Positions 43,607-51,619 of a DNA stretch of 51,619 nt are shown here, one piece after another. Under the pieces are notes generated by a model. It did not search any database, had not been told where the DNA came from, and saw nothing but the letters and a program-made list of their open reading frames with translations. A program made the position numbers and the translations under genes. This DNA is from Candidatus Gastranaerophilales bacterium (lineage in GTDB: Bacteria > Cyanobacteriota > Vampirovibrionia > Gastranaerophilales > Gastranaerophilaceae). How positions within the stretch are numbered: position 1 is the stretch's first letter; every line of letters begins with the position of its first letter. The DNA lies in NCBI GenBank assembly GCA_944326525.1, contig CALVEG010000013.1:1-51619 (forward strand), given 5' to 3'.

Positions 43607-44047
43607 ATGATTTACGACAAAATAGAGAATATAGATTTGTACAATATAGATAAATCGGCTGTTGATTTTATAAAAAGTTTGACAGGCAACGAGGAATGCA
43701 AACGATACGAAATTTCAGATAATATATACGCAAACATTGAAGAATACCAGACAAAAGATAAAGGGTATTTTGAAGCTCATAAAAAATATATAGATATTCA
43801 GCTTTTATTAGAAGGTGAGGAAATAATTGAATACACGCCCCTTGACGGGTTAAAAGTAAAAGATGAATATGATTCAAAACGGGATATGGCATTTTTCTAT
43901 GACGGAAGTAATCCGATAATAAAATTACCCTTAGAGAAAGGTTATTTTGCTTTATTGAATCCTGAAGATGCTCATAAACCGCAATTAAAAATATCAAATT
44001 CTTGTAAAGTTAAAAAAGTTGTAGTAAAGATTTCCGCTGATAACTAA
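43607..44047 (+). CDS. YhcH/YjgK/YiaL family cupin protein
   Basis: This 146-residue protein has the family hallmarks: EGYxTK-type segment as YQTKDKGYFEAHKKYIDIQL (H and E metal ligands in x-E-x-H-x-x-Y-I-D-I-Q), LLEGEEIIEYTPL, and the C-terminal FALLNPEDAHKPQLKISN with the H ligand. Members are small metal-binding beta-barrels implicated in sugar-acid or sialic-acid handling as anomerases. AGAGGA precedes ATG. Third gene of the operon with GT26 and transketolase N-half. Confidence 0.85.
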   Translation: MIYDKIENIDLYNIDKSAVDFIKSLTGNEECKRYEISDNIYANIEEYQTKDKGYFEAHKKYIDIQLLLEGEEIIEYTPLDGLKVKDEYDSKRDMAFFYDGSNPIIKLPLEKGYFALLNPEDAHKPQLKISNSCKVKKVVVKISADN

Positions 44048-44173
44048 CAAAAATCATAGCGGATATATTTTATTTGGGCTTTAGCTTGATAATAATAAAA
44101 TAACTCTTGACTGATAGCAGCTCTCAAAAGTTATAATTTAAGAGTAGCAAAAAATAATAAGGAGAAGATAGTC

Positions 44174-45922
44174 GTGAAGATATTGAATAATGTAAACTCG
44201 CCGGAAGATATAAAGAGGCTTTCGCCTGAGGAAATGAATAAACTTTCAGAAGAAATTAGAGAAGCAATTTTAAACAGAGTAAACACAATAGGCGGCCACT
44301 TAGGTCCGGATTTAGGTATTGTGGAAGCGACGATAGCTCTTCATTACGTATTTAATTCACCTAAAGATAAGATAGTATTTGATGTGTCGCACCAAATATA
44401 TCCTCATAAAATAATCACTGGCCGCAAAGACGGATTTTTGCATCCGGAGAATACAACAATTTCAGGCTATTCAAACCCTAATGAAAGCGAACATGATAAT
44501 TTTATAATCGGCCATACTTCAACAGCTGCAAGCCTTGCAACAGGGTTAGCAAAAGCAAGAGATTTAAAAGGCGAGAATTATAACGTAATCGCAATAGTTG
44601 GTGACGGTTCAATGAGTGGTGGAGAAGCCTTTGAAGGTTTCAACAATGCTTCTGTTCTTGACAGTAATATAATTTTGGTTGTGAACGACAATGAAATGTC
44701 TATAGCTGAAACCCAAGGCGGATTATATAAAAATTTAAAAGCTTTAAGAGATACAAACGGGAAATCAGAAAATAATATTTTTAAAGCACTGGGTTTTGAT
44801 TACCTTTATGTTGATAACGGCAATGATATTGAGACATTAATAAAAGCCTTTATGGAAGTAAAAGATACAAATCATCCGACAGTAGTTCATATTCACACCC
44901 TAAAAGGTAAAGGATACAAGCAGGCGGAAGAAAACAAAGAGAAATATCACTGGACTGTTCCAGGATTTATGGATGAAAGTTCACAACAGCAAGAACAGGC
45001 AGAAAGCTATGAATCTTTAACAACTGAATATCTTTTAAAGAAACACGAGGAAGATCCGACACTGATTGCGATATCCCCATCAACCCCCGGTGCATACGGA
45101 TTCACGCCTGAATTCAGACAGAAAATGGGCAAGAATTACACCGATCCCGGAATTGCTGAAGAACACGCGGTAGCTTACGCATCAGCACTTGCCAAAAACG
45201 GTGCAAAGCCTGTATTGGCGGTAATCAGTTCATTTATACAAAGAACGTATGATCAATTGTCGCAAGATTTAGCGTTAAATAATTCTCCGGCAACGATTTT
45301 GGTATACTGGGGCGGGCTATCTCCGATGGATGCAACCCATGTCGGCTCATTTGATATTCCGATGATTTCTAATATTCCAAACATAGTCTACCTTGCCCCG
45401 ACGACAAAAGAAGAATATTTAAGAATGCTTGACTGGTCAATTGAACAGAAAGATTATTCTGTTGCAATCAGAGTGCCGTTTGCAAGCTTTGTCACAACCG
45501 GAATAGAAGATAAAACAGATTATTCAATTTTAAACAAGTCAAAATTAGTTAAAAAAGGCAGCAAGATTGCTGTAATAGCTTTGGGCGATTTCTTTAAGCT
45601 GGGATTGGAAACGGTAGAACAGATTAAAGAAAAACTCGGAATTGACGCAACTTTAATCAATCCTGTCTACATAACCGGCTTGGATAAAGAGCTTTTGGAA
45701 AGTCTTAAAAAAGATCATGATATAGTTGTAACTCTGGAAAACGGAGTTTTAGACGGCGGTTATGGCGAAAAAATTTCAAGATTTTATGGAAATTCAGATA
45801 TGAAAGTTTTGAATTTTGGCGGTAAAAAGGAGTTCACAGACAGACTTCCGCTTGCCGAGCAGTTTGTGAGATATCATTTAACAAAGGAACTAATTTTAGA
45901 AGACATTTCAAAAGTATTATAA
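44174..45922 (+). CDS. Short DXS-like thiamine-diphosphate enzyme
   Basis: Start at GTG/ATG region with AAGGAGAAG upstream. The 582-residue protein follows 1-deoxy-D-xylulose-5-phosphate synthase throughout: NTIGGHLGPDLGIVEATIAL, VSHQIYPHKIITGRK, the TPP motif GDGSMSGGEAFEGFNNA...NDNEMSI, IAEEHAVAYASALAKNG with the catalytic Glu, and SPMDATHVGSFDI. The usual D-R-A-G-x-x-G-x-D-G-x-T-H motif is replaced by YWGGLSPMDATH, so the substrate-phosphate Arg is missing, and it is about 40 residues shorter than typical DXS. It may be a paralogue with another donor or acceptor. A canonical DXS is not in the window. Confidence 0.75.
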   Translation: MKILNNVNSPEDIKRLSPEEMNKLSEEIREAILNRVNTIGGHLGPDLGIVEATIALHYVFNSPKDKIVFDVSHQIYPHKIITGRKDGFLHPENTTISGYSNPNESEHDNFIIGHTSTAASLATGLAKARDLKGENYNVIAIVGDGSMSGGEAFEGFNNASVLDSNIILVVNDNEMSIAETQGGLYKNLKALRDTNGKSENNIFKALGFDYLYVDNGNDIETLIKAFMEVKDTNHPTVVHIHTLKGKGYKQAEENKEKYHWTVPGFMDESSQQQEQAESYESLTTEYLLKKHEEDPTLIAISPSTPGAYGFTPEFRQKMGKNYTDPGIAEEHAVAYASALAKNGAKPVLAVISSFIQRTYDQLSQDLALNNSPATILVYWGGLSPMDATHVGSFDIPMISNIPNIVYLAPTTKEEYLRMLDWSIEQKDYSVAIRVPFASFVTTGIEDKTDYSILNKSKLVKKGSKIAVIALGDFFKLGLETVEQIKEKLGIDATLINPVYITGLDKELLESLKKDHDIVVTLENGVLDGGYGEKISRFYGNSDMKVLNFGGKKEFTDRLPLAEQFVRYHLTKELILEDISKVL

Positions 45923-45944
45923 GCTAATACAATACAATAAAAAT

Positions 45945-45979
45945 AAAATCCCATTTTCTTAACAGGATAATGGGATTTT
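45945..45979 (+). terminator. Intrinsic terminator after DXS-like gene
   Basis: AAAATCCCATT (45945-45955) and AATGGGATTTT (45969-45979) form an 11-bp stem with a 13-nt loop and terminal T-run. Confidence 0.75.
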
Positions 45980-46181
45980 GTAATATTTGTGCACAAAAAC
46001 AGAAACAAAAATTAACAAAAAAATATTACAAACGGTTAATAAAGTAATACTAAAGTATTAAGTCGCAGGGATTAGAAACAATATAGCTCAAAAACAGAAT
46101 TGACGAGATTTATAGGGGTAAAATAGGATTAAAAAACGGGCAAAAAATGTAACAATTAAGGGCTTCATACGATTAGAGGAC

Positions 46182-46210
46182 TTGACAATATTGGGATATA
46201 GATATAAAAT
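46182..46210 (+). promoter_or_regulatory. Sigma-70-type promoter of the prepilin leader
   Basis: TTGACA (46182-46187), a 17-nt spacer and TAAAAT (46205-46210): the best consensus promoter in the window. Predicted transcription start about 46217, some 220 nt before the prepilin ATG. A second weaker candidate (TTGACG with TAGGAT, 18-nt spacing) begins near 46102. Confidence 0.7.
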
Positions 46211-46216
46211 GAACAT

Positions 46217-46435
46217 ATAACAAATAGTTTTGAAACACCTGCACCGAATGGGTTTGCCAAATTAACGAGAGTTAAGAGGTGAAAAAGATGGTACAGAAAG
46301 GTACAGGGCGAAATATTTGTACATAGTTGGTTTTCGAGCTATACGTGAAGCTCGGAGGTTATTTGGAACACATCGCATACGGTGAGGTATGAGAGATGCG
46401 GTGTATGTTCACAGTTAAAAAGAAAGGTGAGAATT
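46217..46435 (+). ncRNA. Long structured 5' leader, candidate cis-regulatory RNA
   Basis: The predicted leader folds locally into several hairpins. CACCT (46236-46240) pairs AGGTG (46277-46281), enclosing a small CC-GAAT-GG hairpin and TTAAC-GAGA-GTTAA (46262-46275) with a GNRA tetraloop, a compact three-way junction. TTCGAGCT (46333-46340) pairs AGCTCGGA (46349-46356). ACAC-CGCAT (46368-46378) pairs ATGCG-GTGT (46396-46404). The ribosome site AAAGGTGA follows. It does not match the c-di-GMP-I, cobalamin or other riboswitch consensus that I remember. Regulation of the pilin by ligand or protein is inference. Confidence 0.45.
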
Positions 46436-47233
46436 ATGACAAAATTCAAAGGTTTTACTCTTGCAGAAGTTTTGATCACTTTGGGTATTATTGGTGTCGT
46501 AGCAGCTATGACAATGCCTACATTGATTAACTCAACACAAGGTGCACAGTACAAAACAGCATTCAAAAAATCATTAACAGTTCTTTCACAAGCTGTTGTA
46601 ATGAACATAGCACTTAACGACTATGATTTATCTCAGGTTGTAGCAGGTGATAACGCAACTGGTGGCTCTGATGGTAATGCTGCTGACGGTGCACAATCAC
46701 TTTGGGATGTATATCACAACCGTTTGAATATCGTTAGAGAAGCTGGTGCTGATTTGTTTACAGCTGATGCTGGCGATGCTAACCAATGGATCGTTGTAAG
46801 TAACACAGATAAAGATGAATATGAAGCATATTTTGCAAACCATGATGCTGATAGTTCAAACGCATTTCTAGATTTAGGCGCTGGTGATGAAATTGGTGCT
46901 AATGGTGCATCTACAGTATTGTTTATGAATGATGGTATTGCATTTATCTTTGATAACACTCAATCAAACTGTATTCAAGCAGATGACAGAATCGGTGTAG
47001 AGAATGATAACTATTGCTATGGCTTTATTGATGTAAACGGACAAAAAGCTCCAAACCGTGTTATTCAGTGTGATGGCGGATTTGATGCTGGTACATCTTC
47101 TGTGGGTAACGCTGGTGATGATGATGCAACTTGTACAGTATCAAGCCCAACAGATATCTATCCGATCGCTATGTACAACCAATCAGTTGTTCCGGCTTCA
47201 GCTGCAGCAAGAGCAGTTCTTTACAACAAATAG
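46436..47233 (+). CDS. Type IV prepilin-like protein
   Basis: AAAGGTGA lies about 7 nt before ATG 46436. The 265-residue product starts MTKFKGFTLAEVLITLGIIG followed by VVAAMTMPTLI: a class III-type leader cleaved after Gly6, with Glu5 of the mature protein and a hydrophobic assembly helix. The rest is a globular head with Asp/Gly-rich segments (DGNAADGAQSLWDVYHNRLN) and four Cys (SNCIQADD, NYCYGFID, IQCDGG, ATCTV), likely disulphides. It should be processed by prepilin peptidase and join a pilus or pseudopilus. Codon use is GC-richer than its neighbours, as for a highly expressed gene. Confidence 0.85.
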   Translation: MTKFKGFTLAEVLITLGIIGVVAAMTMPTLINSTQGAQYKTAFKKSLTVLSQAVVMNIALNDYDLSQVVAGDNATGGSDGNAADGAQSLWDVYHNRLNIVREAGADLFTADAGDANQWIVVSNTDKDEYEAYFANHDADSSNAFLDLGAGDEIGANGASTVLFMNDGIAFIFDNTQSNCIQADDRIGVENDNYCYGFIDVNGQKAPNRVIQCDGGFDAGTSSVGNAGDDDATCTVSSPTDIYPIAMYNQSVVPASAAARAVLYNK

Positions 47234-47274
47234 TTAATAAGTATATTGCGTAAATACCTCGCAGTATAAGTTAC

Positions 47275-47316
47275 AAAAACATCGCAGTTTCAGTTTTGAG
47301 ATTGCGATGTTTTTTA
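47275..47316 (+). terminator. Intrinsic terminator of the prepilin gene
   Basis: AAAAACATCGCA (47275-47286) and TGCGATGTTTTTT (47303-47315) pair across a 16-nt loop with a strong T-tract. Confidence 0.8.
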
Positions 47317-47433
47317 TGTGCAAATAATTAAAAATAAAGTTAAATTTTGCGGATATTAAATACGTTTTCGGTTGTAAAAAAAATTTGCTTATGCTACCAT
47401 TTTCTTGTGTTATTAGGGTAAAGGGAGAAATTT

Positions 47434-49290
47434 ATGGTTTGTACACTTAACTATACTGATGTAATACAGAAAGCACTAAAAACTCTTGATAAGAAGAATT
47501 TTGCTTTTATTATACATGGCGGAAGTTTTCCGGCAGCAGCTGGTGAAAACACAGGGTTTGGATCTATAAATTCAACTGGTGGTCGTGAAGTTATTGATTT
47601 TGCAAAAGGAATTTTCAATGCAATTCAGCTTGGACCTGCAGGTAAAACAAAAGGTTGTGATTCATCGCCGTATACAGGAACGATATTTTCAGGCAATCCG
47701 CTATTTATTGATTTAAAACAACTTACAACTGATGAGTGGAACAATATTTTATCTCTCGAAACTTACAATTCTATCGTTGAATGCAATCCGAATAAAAATA
47801 TAAACAAGACAGCTTATTCTTATATTTACAAAAAGCAAAATGAGGCTTTGACGGAGGCTTGGAATAATTTTAAATTAAACGGAAGTGCAGAATTAAAAAA
47901 AGAATTTGAAAGTTATAAGTTGGAAAACGACTACTGGCTTGATAAAGACAGCTTGTATGAAGCGCTTTCAATAGAACATGGCAACGATTACTGGCCTCTA
48001 TGGACGTCAGAAGTCGACAAAAACCTTTTTAATCCGAAGTCAAATGAAGAAAAAATTGAGTACGCAAAGAGAATTAATGAAATTTCTCAGAAATATTCTG
48101 ATGCAATTGAGCAGTATAAATTTGTTCAATTTGTATTAAATAAGCAAAATGAAAAAACGAGAGAATATGCAAAAAAAGCAGGAATAAAAATGATTGCAGA
48201 CCGTCAGGTTGCTTTTTCAGACCGTGACACTTGGGCATATCAATCACTGTTCTTGGATGGTTGGATGTTAGGTTGTCCTCCTGATTACTTCTCAAAAGAC
48301 GGACAAGCTTGGGGATTCCCTGTAATGAATCCTGACAGAATGTATAATGACGACGGTTCTTTGGACGAAGGCGGAATTTTACTTAAAAACTTATACAAAA
48401 AAATGTTTAGAGAAAACCCGGGCGGAGTAAGAATTGACCATATTGTAGGGCTTATTGATCCTTGGGTTTACAAAGCCGGTAAAAAGCCTCGTATTGAACA
48501 AGGCGCAGGTAGATTATATTCTTCTCCGGAGCATCCAGAACTTAAAAAATATGCAATTGCAAGACTAGAAGATTTGGATGAAACCTTAGAAGCGGATAAA
48601 GAAAAACGTGTTAAGACATTGTCTAAAGAGCAAATTCATCTTTACGGAAGGTTAATTGAAAAAATAGTTATAGCAGCAGCTGAAGAAGAAGGACTTGATA
48701 AGGATGCAATTGTTTGCGAAGATTTGGGAACTTTAACAAATCCTGTTGCTGCCGTTATGAAAGAATATGGACTTCAGGGAATGAGATTAACTCAGTTTGT
48801 AGTTCCGGAAAAACCTGAACATCCATATCGTTGCTGTAATATTGATTCTCGCTGCTGGGCAATGGTAGGAACTCACGATAACGAACCTATAGCAATGTGG
48901 GCGGATAAAATGATTAATACTCATGAAGGGTATCTGCACGTTAAAAACCTTGTGGAAGATCTTTTTGCTGAATGTGACAATAAAGACGATTTAATTACAC
49001 AATTAACAAAAGATGCTGATTTCCTAACTCAAACAAAATTAGTAGAGATGTTTGCATCTAAAGCTGAAAATGTACAAATATTTTTCACAGATTTCTTTAA
49101 AATAAAAGATGTCTACAACAGACCAGGAACCTCAGGAGATGAAAACTGGAGTTTAAGACTTCCTGACAACTTTAGAGAACTGTCAACAATAAATTTGGCA
49201 AAAATACTTAAACTGGCAATAATAGCTCGCGGAAAGTCTTTTGCAGAACAAAATCAAGCAGTAATTGATGAGTTGTCAAATATAGAATAA
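47434..49290 (+). CDS. malQ: 4-alpha-glucanotransferase (GH77)
   Basis: This 618-residue protein has AAAGGGAGA before ATG. GH77 catalytic blocks are intact: GGVRIDHIVGLIDPW with the Asp nucleophile, AIVCEDLGTLTNPV with the Glu acid/base, and AMVGTHDNEPI with the third Asp. EYGLQGMRLTQF and KLRxTRQ-type flanks also fit. It transfers maltodextrin segments between glucan chains in the cytoplasm, for glycogen or starch use. The N-terminus (FIIHGGSFPAAAGENTGFGS) parallels that of the divergent GH77 protein at 38582. Length is in the upper normal range. Confidence 0.9.
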   Translation: MVCTLNYTDVIQKALKTLDKKNFAFIIHGGSFPAAAGENTGFGSINSTGGREVIDFAKGIFNAIQLGPAGKTKGCDSSPYTGTIFSGNPLFIDLKQLTTDEWNNILSLETYNSIVECNPNKNINKTAYSYIYKKQNEALTEAWNNFKLNGSAELKKEFESYKLENDYWLDKDSLYEALSIEHGNDYWPLWTSEVDKNLFNPKSNEEKIEYAKRINEISQKYSDAIEQYKFVQFVLNKQNEKTREYAKKAGIKMIADRQVAFSDRDTWAYQSLFLDGWMLGCPPDYFSKDGQAWGFPVMNPDRMYNDDGSLDEGGILLKNLYKKMFRENPGGVRIDHIVGLIDPWVYKAGKKPRIEQGAGRLYSSPEHPELKKYAIARLEDLDETLEADKEKRVKTLSKEQIHLYGRLIEKIVIAAAEEEGLDKDAIVCEDLGTLTNPVAAVMKEYGLQGMRLTQFVVPEKPEHPYRCCNIDSRCWAMVGTHDNEPIAMWADKMINTHEGYLHVKNLVEDLFAECDNKDDLITQLTKDADFLTQTKLVEMFASKAENVQIFFTDFFKIKDVYNRPGTSGDENWSLRLPDNFRELSTINLAKILKLAIIARGKSFAEQNQAVIDELSNIE

Positions 49291-49307
49291 TTTGTTATTA
49301 TGTGTAT

Positions 49308-49338
49308 ACAGCGCCGTGTGCGGTGCACACGGCGCTGT
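49308..49338. other. 12-bp GC-rich hairpin without T-tract
   Basis: ACAGCGCCGTGT (49308-49319) and ACACGGCGCTGT (49327-49338) pair perfectly around GCGGTGC. It is far richer in GC than its surroundings and lies 18 bp after malQ. AATCTT follows, not a T-run. It may be a weak terminator, an mRNA-stabilising hairpin or a repeat. Confidence 0.55.
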
Positions 49339-49381
49339 AATCTTAATGATATAATACAAGTCGGGAGAGTTCAGATAATTT

Positions 49382-50224
49382 ATGAATAAAAAAAGCTTTA
49401 TTGTTTTATTAATGGTTTTAATGCTTGGTTCGGCCGTGTTTGCCGAAGAAATAGGTAATGATGCAAAACTTATCTATAATCAAGGTGTTGAATTTTATAA
49501 GATGGGTGAATATGAAAGATCAATGGAAGCTTTTAATAAAGCAGTGAAGCTTGCACCGAATTATATTGATGCCTATTACAATCTAGGAACTGTTTTAGAA
49601 AAGCTTGAACAGTATGATTCGGCGCTAACTGTGTTTAAGCAAATTATTGTTAGAAAACCTGATGACTATGAAGCAGTATACAAAGCTGCATTATTAAGTT
49701 CAAAACTAGGCGAGAACGATAATGCGAAATCCTATTTATCAATAATTCCGCAAAGCGCGCCAATAGCCCCAAAAGCTCAAGAGCTGGCAAATATGCTTCA
49801 AACAGATATGCAAACGATTAAGGCTCAGGCAAAAGAAAAAGAAGCTGTGAAAACAAATATTTTACAATCAAATAATGTCTATAATGGAATTCCAAGCCCG
49901 ACAGGAATTACTACAGATATTCAGGGCAATGTTTATGTTGCAGGATTTTCGAATAACACAATTTATAAAATAACTCCGCAGGGGCAAAAGATTGTTTATA
50001 TTAAAGATGTTCGCGTGAATGGTCCTATTGGTATGGTTAGCGATACCGACGGAAATATATATATAGCAAATTACAATAATAATAATGTTTTAAAGGTTTC
50101 TACAGCTGGAGAAGTTTCTATTCTTTTAAATAATGTTCAAAAACCTTATGGAATACATCTTGCAGGAAATGTTTTATATGTTTCTTCTCAGGGCAGTAAT
50201 TCTGTTGTGAAATATGTATTGTAG
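49382..50224 (+). CDS. Exported TPR and NHL-repeat protein
   Basis: This 280-residue protein has CGGGAGAG upstream and TATAAT near 49349. The start MNKKSFIVLLMVLMLGSAVF followed by AEE is a signal peptide. Residues about 27-130 hold three TPR units (AKLIYNQGVEFYKMGEYERS; NYIDAYYNLGTVLEKLEQYD; DYEAVYKAALLSSKLGENDN). Residues about 170-280 are NHL beta-propeller blades (GIPSPTGITTDIQGNVYVAG; GPIGMVSDTDGNIYIANYNN; KPYGIHLAGNVLYVSSQGSN). Only three blades remain, fewer than a closed propeller, so it may dimerise. Likely a periplasmic or surface binding protein. Confidence 0.8.
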   Translation: MNKKSFIVLLMVLMLGSAVFAEEIGNDAKLIYNQGVEFYKMGEYERSMEAFNKAVKLAPNYIDAYYNLGTVLEKLEQYDSALTVFKQIIVRKPDDYEAVYKAALLSSKLGENDNAKSYLSIIPQSAPIAPKAQELANMLQTDMQTIKAQAKEKEAVKTNILQSNNVYNGIPSPTGITTDIQGNVYVAGFSNNTIYKITPQGQKIVYIKDVRVNGPIGMVSDTDGNIYIANYNNNNVLKVSTAGEVSILLNNVQKPYGIHLAGNVLYVSSQGSNSVVKYVL

Positions 50225-50472
50225 TTAACTATATTAAAAAGGTATTAAAACAAAAGCTTACTTAAGGCAAATAAAAATAAAAAGATTTTTATCTGTTGAG
50301 CAAGTTAAGAAATCTTACTCAAAGTTGTTAGAAGATTGCAAAAAGTCACACGGTTTAATTTCTTAGTTCCTATTTAGTTTTGCCCAAAATAATCACACCA
50401 GTTGAGCAATCACGCTAATCAAATTAATGCTTATGGTGCGTTTATTTAAGTCTAAAAATAAGATAAAATAAT
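50225..50472. other. Intergenic region, no supported gene
   Basis: About 250 AT-rich bases between the TPR/NHL gene and a terminator. One frame without any start codon reads RFLSVEQVKKSYSKLLEDCK and stops at about 50366; it has protein-like composition and may be a decayed remnant. Nothing else is seen. Confidence 0.4.
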
Positions 50473-50503
50473 AAAAAAGACCTCTATTTCGAGGTCTTTT
50501 TTA
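50473..50503. terminator. Bidirectional intrinsic terminator
   Basis: AAAAAAGACCTC, loop TATTTC, GAGGTCTTTTTT. On the minus strand it directly follows the tRNA-Leu gene at 50504; on the plus strand it can end the TPR/NHL transcript. Confidence 0.9.
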
Positions 50504-50592
50504 TGGTGCCGATGGCCGGAGTCGAACCGGCACGTGGGGTGAACCACACCAGATTTTGAGTCTGGCACGTCTACCAATTTCATCACATCGGC
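50504..50592 (-). tRNA. tRNA-Leu (CAA)
   Basis: 89 nt with encoded CCA. Acceptor arms GCCGATG and CATCGGC pair; anticodon arm CCAGA-CTCAAAA-TCTGG with anticodon CAA; long variable arm (TGGTTCACCCCA) typical of Leu; T arm GCCGG-TTCGACT-CCGGC. Reads UUG codons. Confidence 0.95.
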
Positions 50593-50740
50593 TTAAATTA
50601 GATTGTCATGTACAGTTATATTAGCAGAAACATTTTTTTATTTCAATTGTTTTTTTTATTTACTTCTTTAATATTCTCCGACAGGAGAGTTATTTATTTG
50701 TTGTTATAACTTAAAATAAACCAAAAGTAAGGATTTATAT

Positions 50741-51526
50741 ATGCAAAAAACTTTGATAATTTTGGTAGTTATATTTTTTTGTTTTCAACAAAATGCAATC
50801 AGTGCAACTGTAGAAGGTGGGGTTACAAAAAGCGGAGCCGTTAGCGGAAATAGAGTTATTGATGATAAGACCAAGCAGCCTGTTTCAAATGCTTCAATAA
50901 TTTTTCCAAAACTTCAATATAAGACATTTACCGATGCTGATGGTGCTTTTCATATTGGTGCAGAAATTAACGGGCCTACAATAATGTCGGTTGAAAAAGA
51001 AGGTTATCGACCTTATTCATTGACAATAAACAAAGATTCTGCTGCAAAACCGCTTATTGTCGGAATTCAAAAGAGCAATGCTAATGATATACAACTCGAA
51101 ACCCAAATGATGCACCTAGGTGATAACAATTATTCTAAAAACTCTGCAAATTCAGGTGATTTTAAGATTTCAGCTGCAGGACCGTTTTACACGAAAACAT
51201 TTTTAATGGCAGCAACAGCTCTTAATCGTACAAACTATATTGTTATTGGTTCTATAATAGGCATAGATACTGCAATGGCACGTGCAATGGGGCAAAACAA
51301 TGTTAAAAATTCTTTTTCAAGTCCTCCTGAAGTGTTTTTTAACGGAAATAAAATTGCAGAAATTCACTTAAATGGTGATGGACAAAAAATTAAAATTCCG
51401 CAGAATTTAATTAAGCCTGGGGAAAAAAATGAAATTACGCTCAAAACAGGTAAAAATCTTATGCAATCAGCCTACACTGATTATGATGATATAGAGCTTA
51501 TGAATTTATCTGTTTTCTCAGAATAA
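50741..51526 (+). CDS. Exported protein with carboxypeptidase-regulatory-like domain
   Basis: AAGGAT lies before ATG. The 261-residue protein starts MQKTLIILVVIFFCFQQNAI followed by SA, a signal peptide. Residues about 35-110 form a CarboxypepD_reg-like beta-sandwich (SGNRVIDDKTKQPVSNASII, then FPKLQYKTFTDADGAFHIGA and VEKEGYRPYSLTINKD), which in other proteins binds surfaces or polysaccharides. The C-terminal 120 residues (LIKPGEKNEITLKTGKNLM) look like a second beta domain. Role unknown; probably cell-envelope associated. Confidence 0.7.
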   Translation: MQKTLIILVVIFFCFQQNAISATVEGGVTKSGAVSGNRVIDDKTKQPVSNASIIFPKLQYKTFTDADGAFHIGAEINGPTIMSVEKEGYRPYSLTINKDSAAKPLIVGIQKSNANDIQLETQMMHLGDNNYSKNSANSGDFKISAAGPFYTKTFLMAATALNRTNYIVIGSIIGIDTAMARAMGQNNVKNSFSSPPEVFFNGNKIAEIHLNGDGQKIKIPQNLIKPGEKNEITLKTGKNLMQSAYTDYDDIELMNLSVFSE

Positions 51527-51588
51527 TTTTCAAACAACAGGCAAAAAAAAACGACTAAAAAGCCGTTTAATTAAAGGGAAAAAAGGAA

Positions 51589-51619
51589 ATGAAATTGAAA
51601 ATTAAAAGAAAATCGCAAA
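51589..51619 (+). CDS. Start of a gene cut by the window end
   Basis: AAAGGAA precedes ATG 51589, which opens MKLKIKRKSQ and runs off the end of the window. Only ten codons are visible. An imperfect hairpin (AACGAC / GCCGTT, about 51550-51568) lies just upstream and may end the preceding transcript. Confidence 0.4.
   Translation, partial: MKLKIKRKSQ

Noticed and set aside
46217-46435. c-di-GMP-I (GEMM) riboswitch before the prepilin gene
   Set aside because: The GCACxGGGCAAACC and GGACGCAAAGC-type conserved segments are not present; kept only as an unnamed structured leader.
50260-50366. Protein-like frame RFLSVEQVKKSYSKLLEDCK
   Set aside because: No start codon or ribosome site and a stop shortly upstream; at most a decayed remnant.

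Overview
The window is AT-rich and diderm (TolC-type outer-membrane channel, AsmA-type inter-membrane protein, exported adhesin). Several traits suggest a gut member of the non-photosynthetic cyanobacterial sister lineage (Candidatus Gastranaerophilales, Melainabacteria/Vampirovibrionia): LktA-type filamentous adhesin, a type IV prepilin-like protein with the FTLAEVLITLGIIGV stretch, GH77 and TreS-like glucan enzymes, WG-repeat and MORN-like proteins, and unrelated proteins that start with a short stretch ending in FG or FK. This assignment is an inference from gene content; no rRNA or marker gene is present.

Layout. (1) 1-2.1 kb: relic of a Mu-like transposable phage: repeated TGTACGGATA end-like sites, a cut-off MuA-type transposase, and antisense pieces of the large terminase and its upstream gp27-like gene, joined by deletions. 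A family of paired half-site repeats surrounds it and recurs at 2.0 and 5.9 kb. (2) 2.1-6.2 kb: lineage-type hypothetical genes (INFKA protein, GNAT-like protein, MORN-like repeat protein) and two truncated genes. (3) 6.2-17.26 kb: an integrative element with tyrosine integrase, excisionase-like protein, a reiterated-repeat region, a large primase-helicase, a winged-helix regulator, a divergent XRE regulator with a small membrane/secreted-protein operon, a 972-residue DEAH helicase fused to a nuclease-like domain (probable defence gene) and a Fic remnant. It ends at a 45-nt 3' fragment of initiator tRNA-Met, a classic attachment scar; the intact tRNA partner is not in the window. (4) 17.3-31.7 kb: envelope and surface genes: L,D-transpeptidase, exported TreS-like GH13 enzyme, a 1056-residue protein with two hexapeptide repeat blocks, and a 2145-residue adhesin that ends in an Asp-Pro spacer and a PilZ domain with intact c-di-GMP motifs. 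(5) 31.7-51.6 kb: chromosomal housekeeping and envelope genes: two tRNA-Leu genes, TolC, Hsp20, AsmA, WG-repeat protein, divergent GH77 protein, C_GCAxxG_C_C protein, an operon of WecG/TagA glycosyltransferase, transketolase N-half and YhcH-like protein, a short DXS-like enzyme, a prepilin with a long structured leader, MalQ, a TPR/NHL protein and a carboxypeptidase-regulatory-domain protein.

Two features cut across regions. At least six genes have a -10 box exactly 6 nt before ATG and no Shine-Dalgarno sequence, so they are probably transcribed as leaderless mRNAs. Two genes on the integrative element are each one base short in a run of A residues. The most unusual items are the PilZ-tailed adhesin, the leaderless promoter class, the structured leader before the prepilin gene, and the helicase-nuclease gene on the tRNA-linked island.
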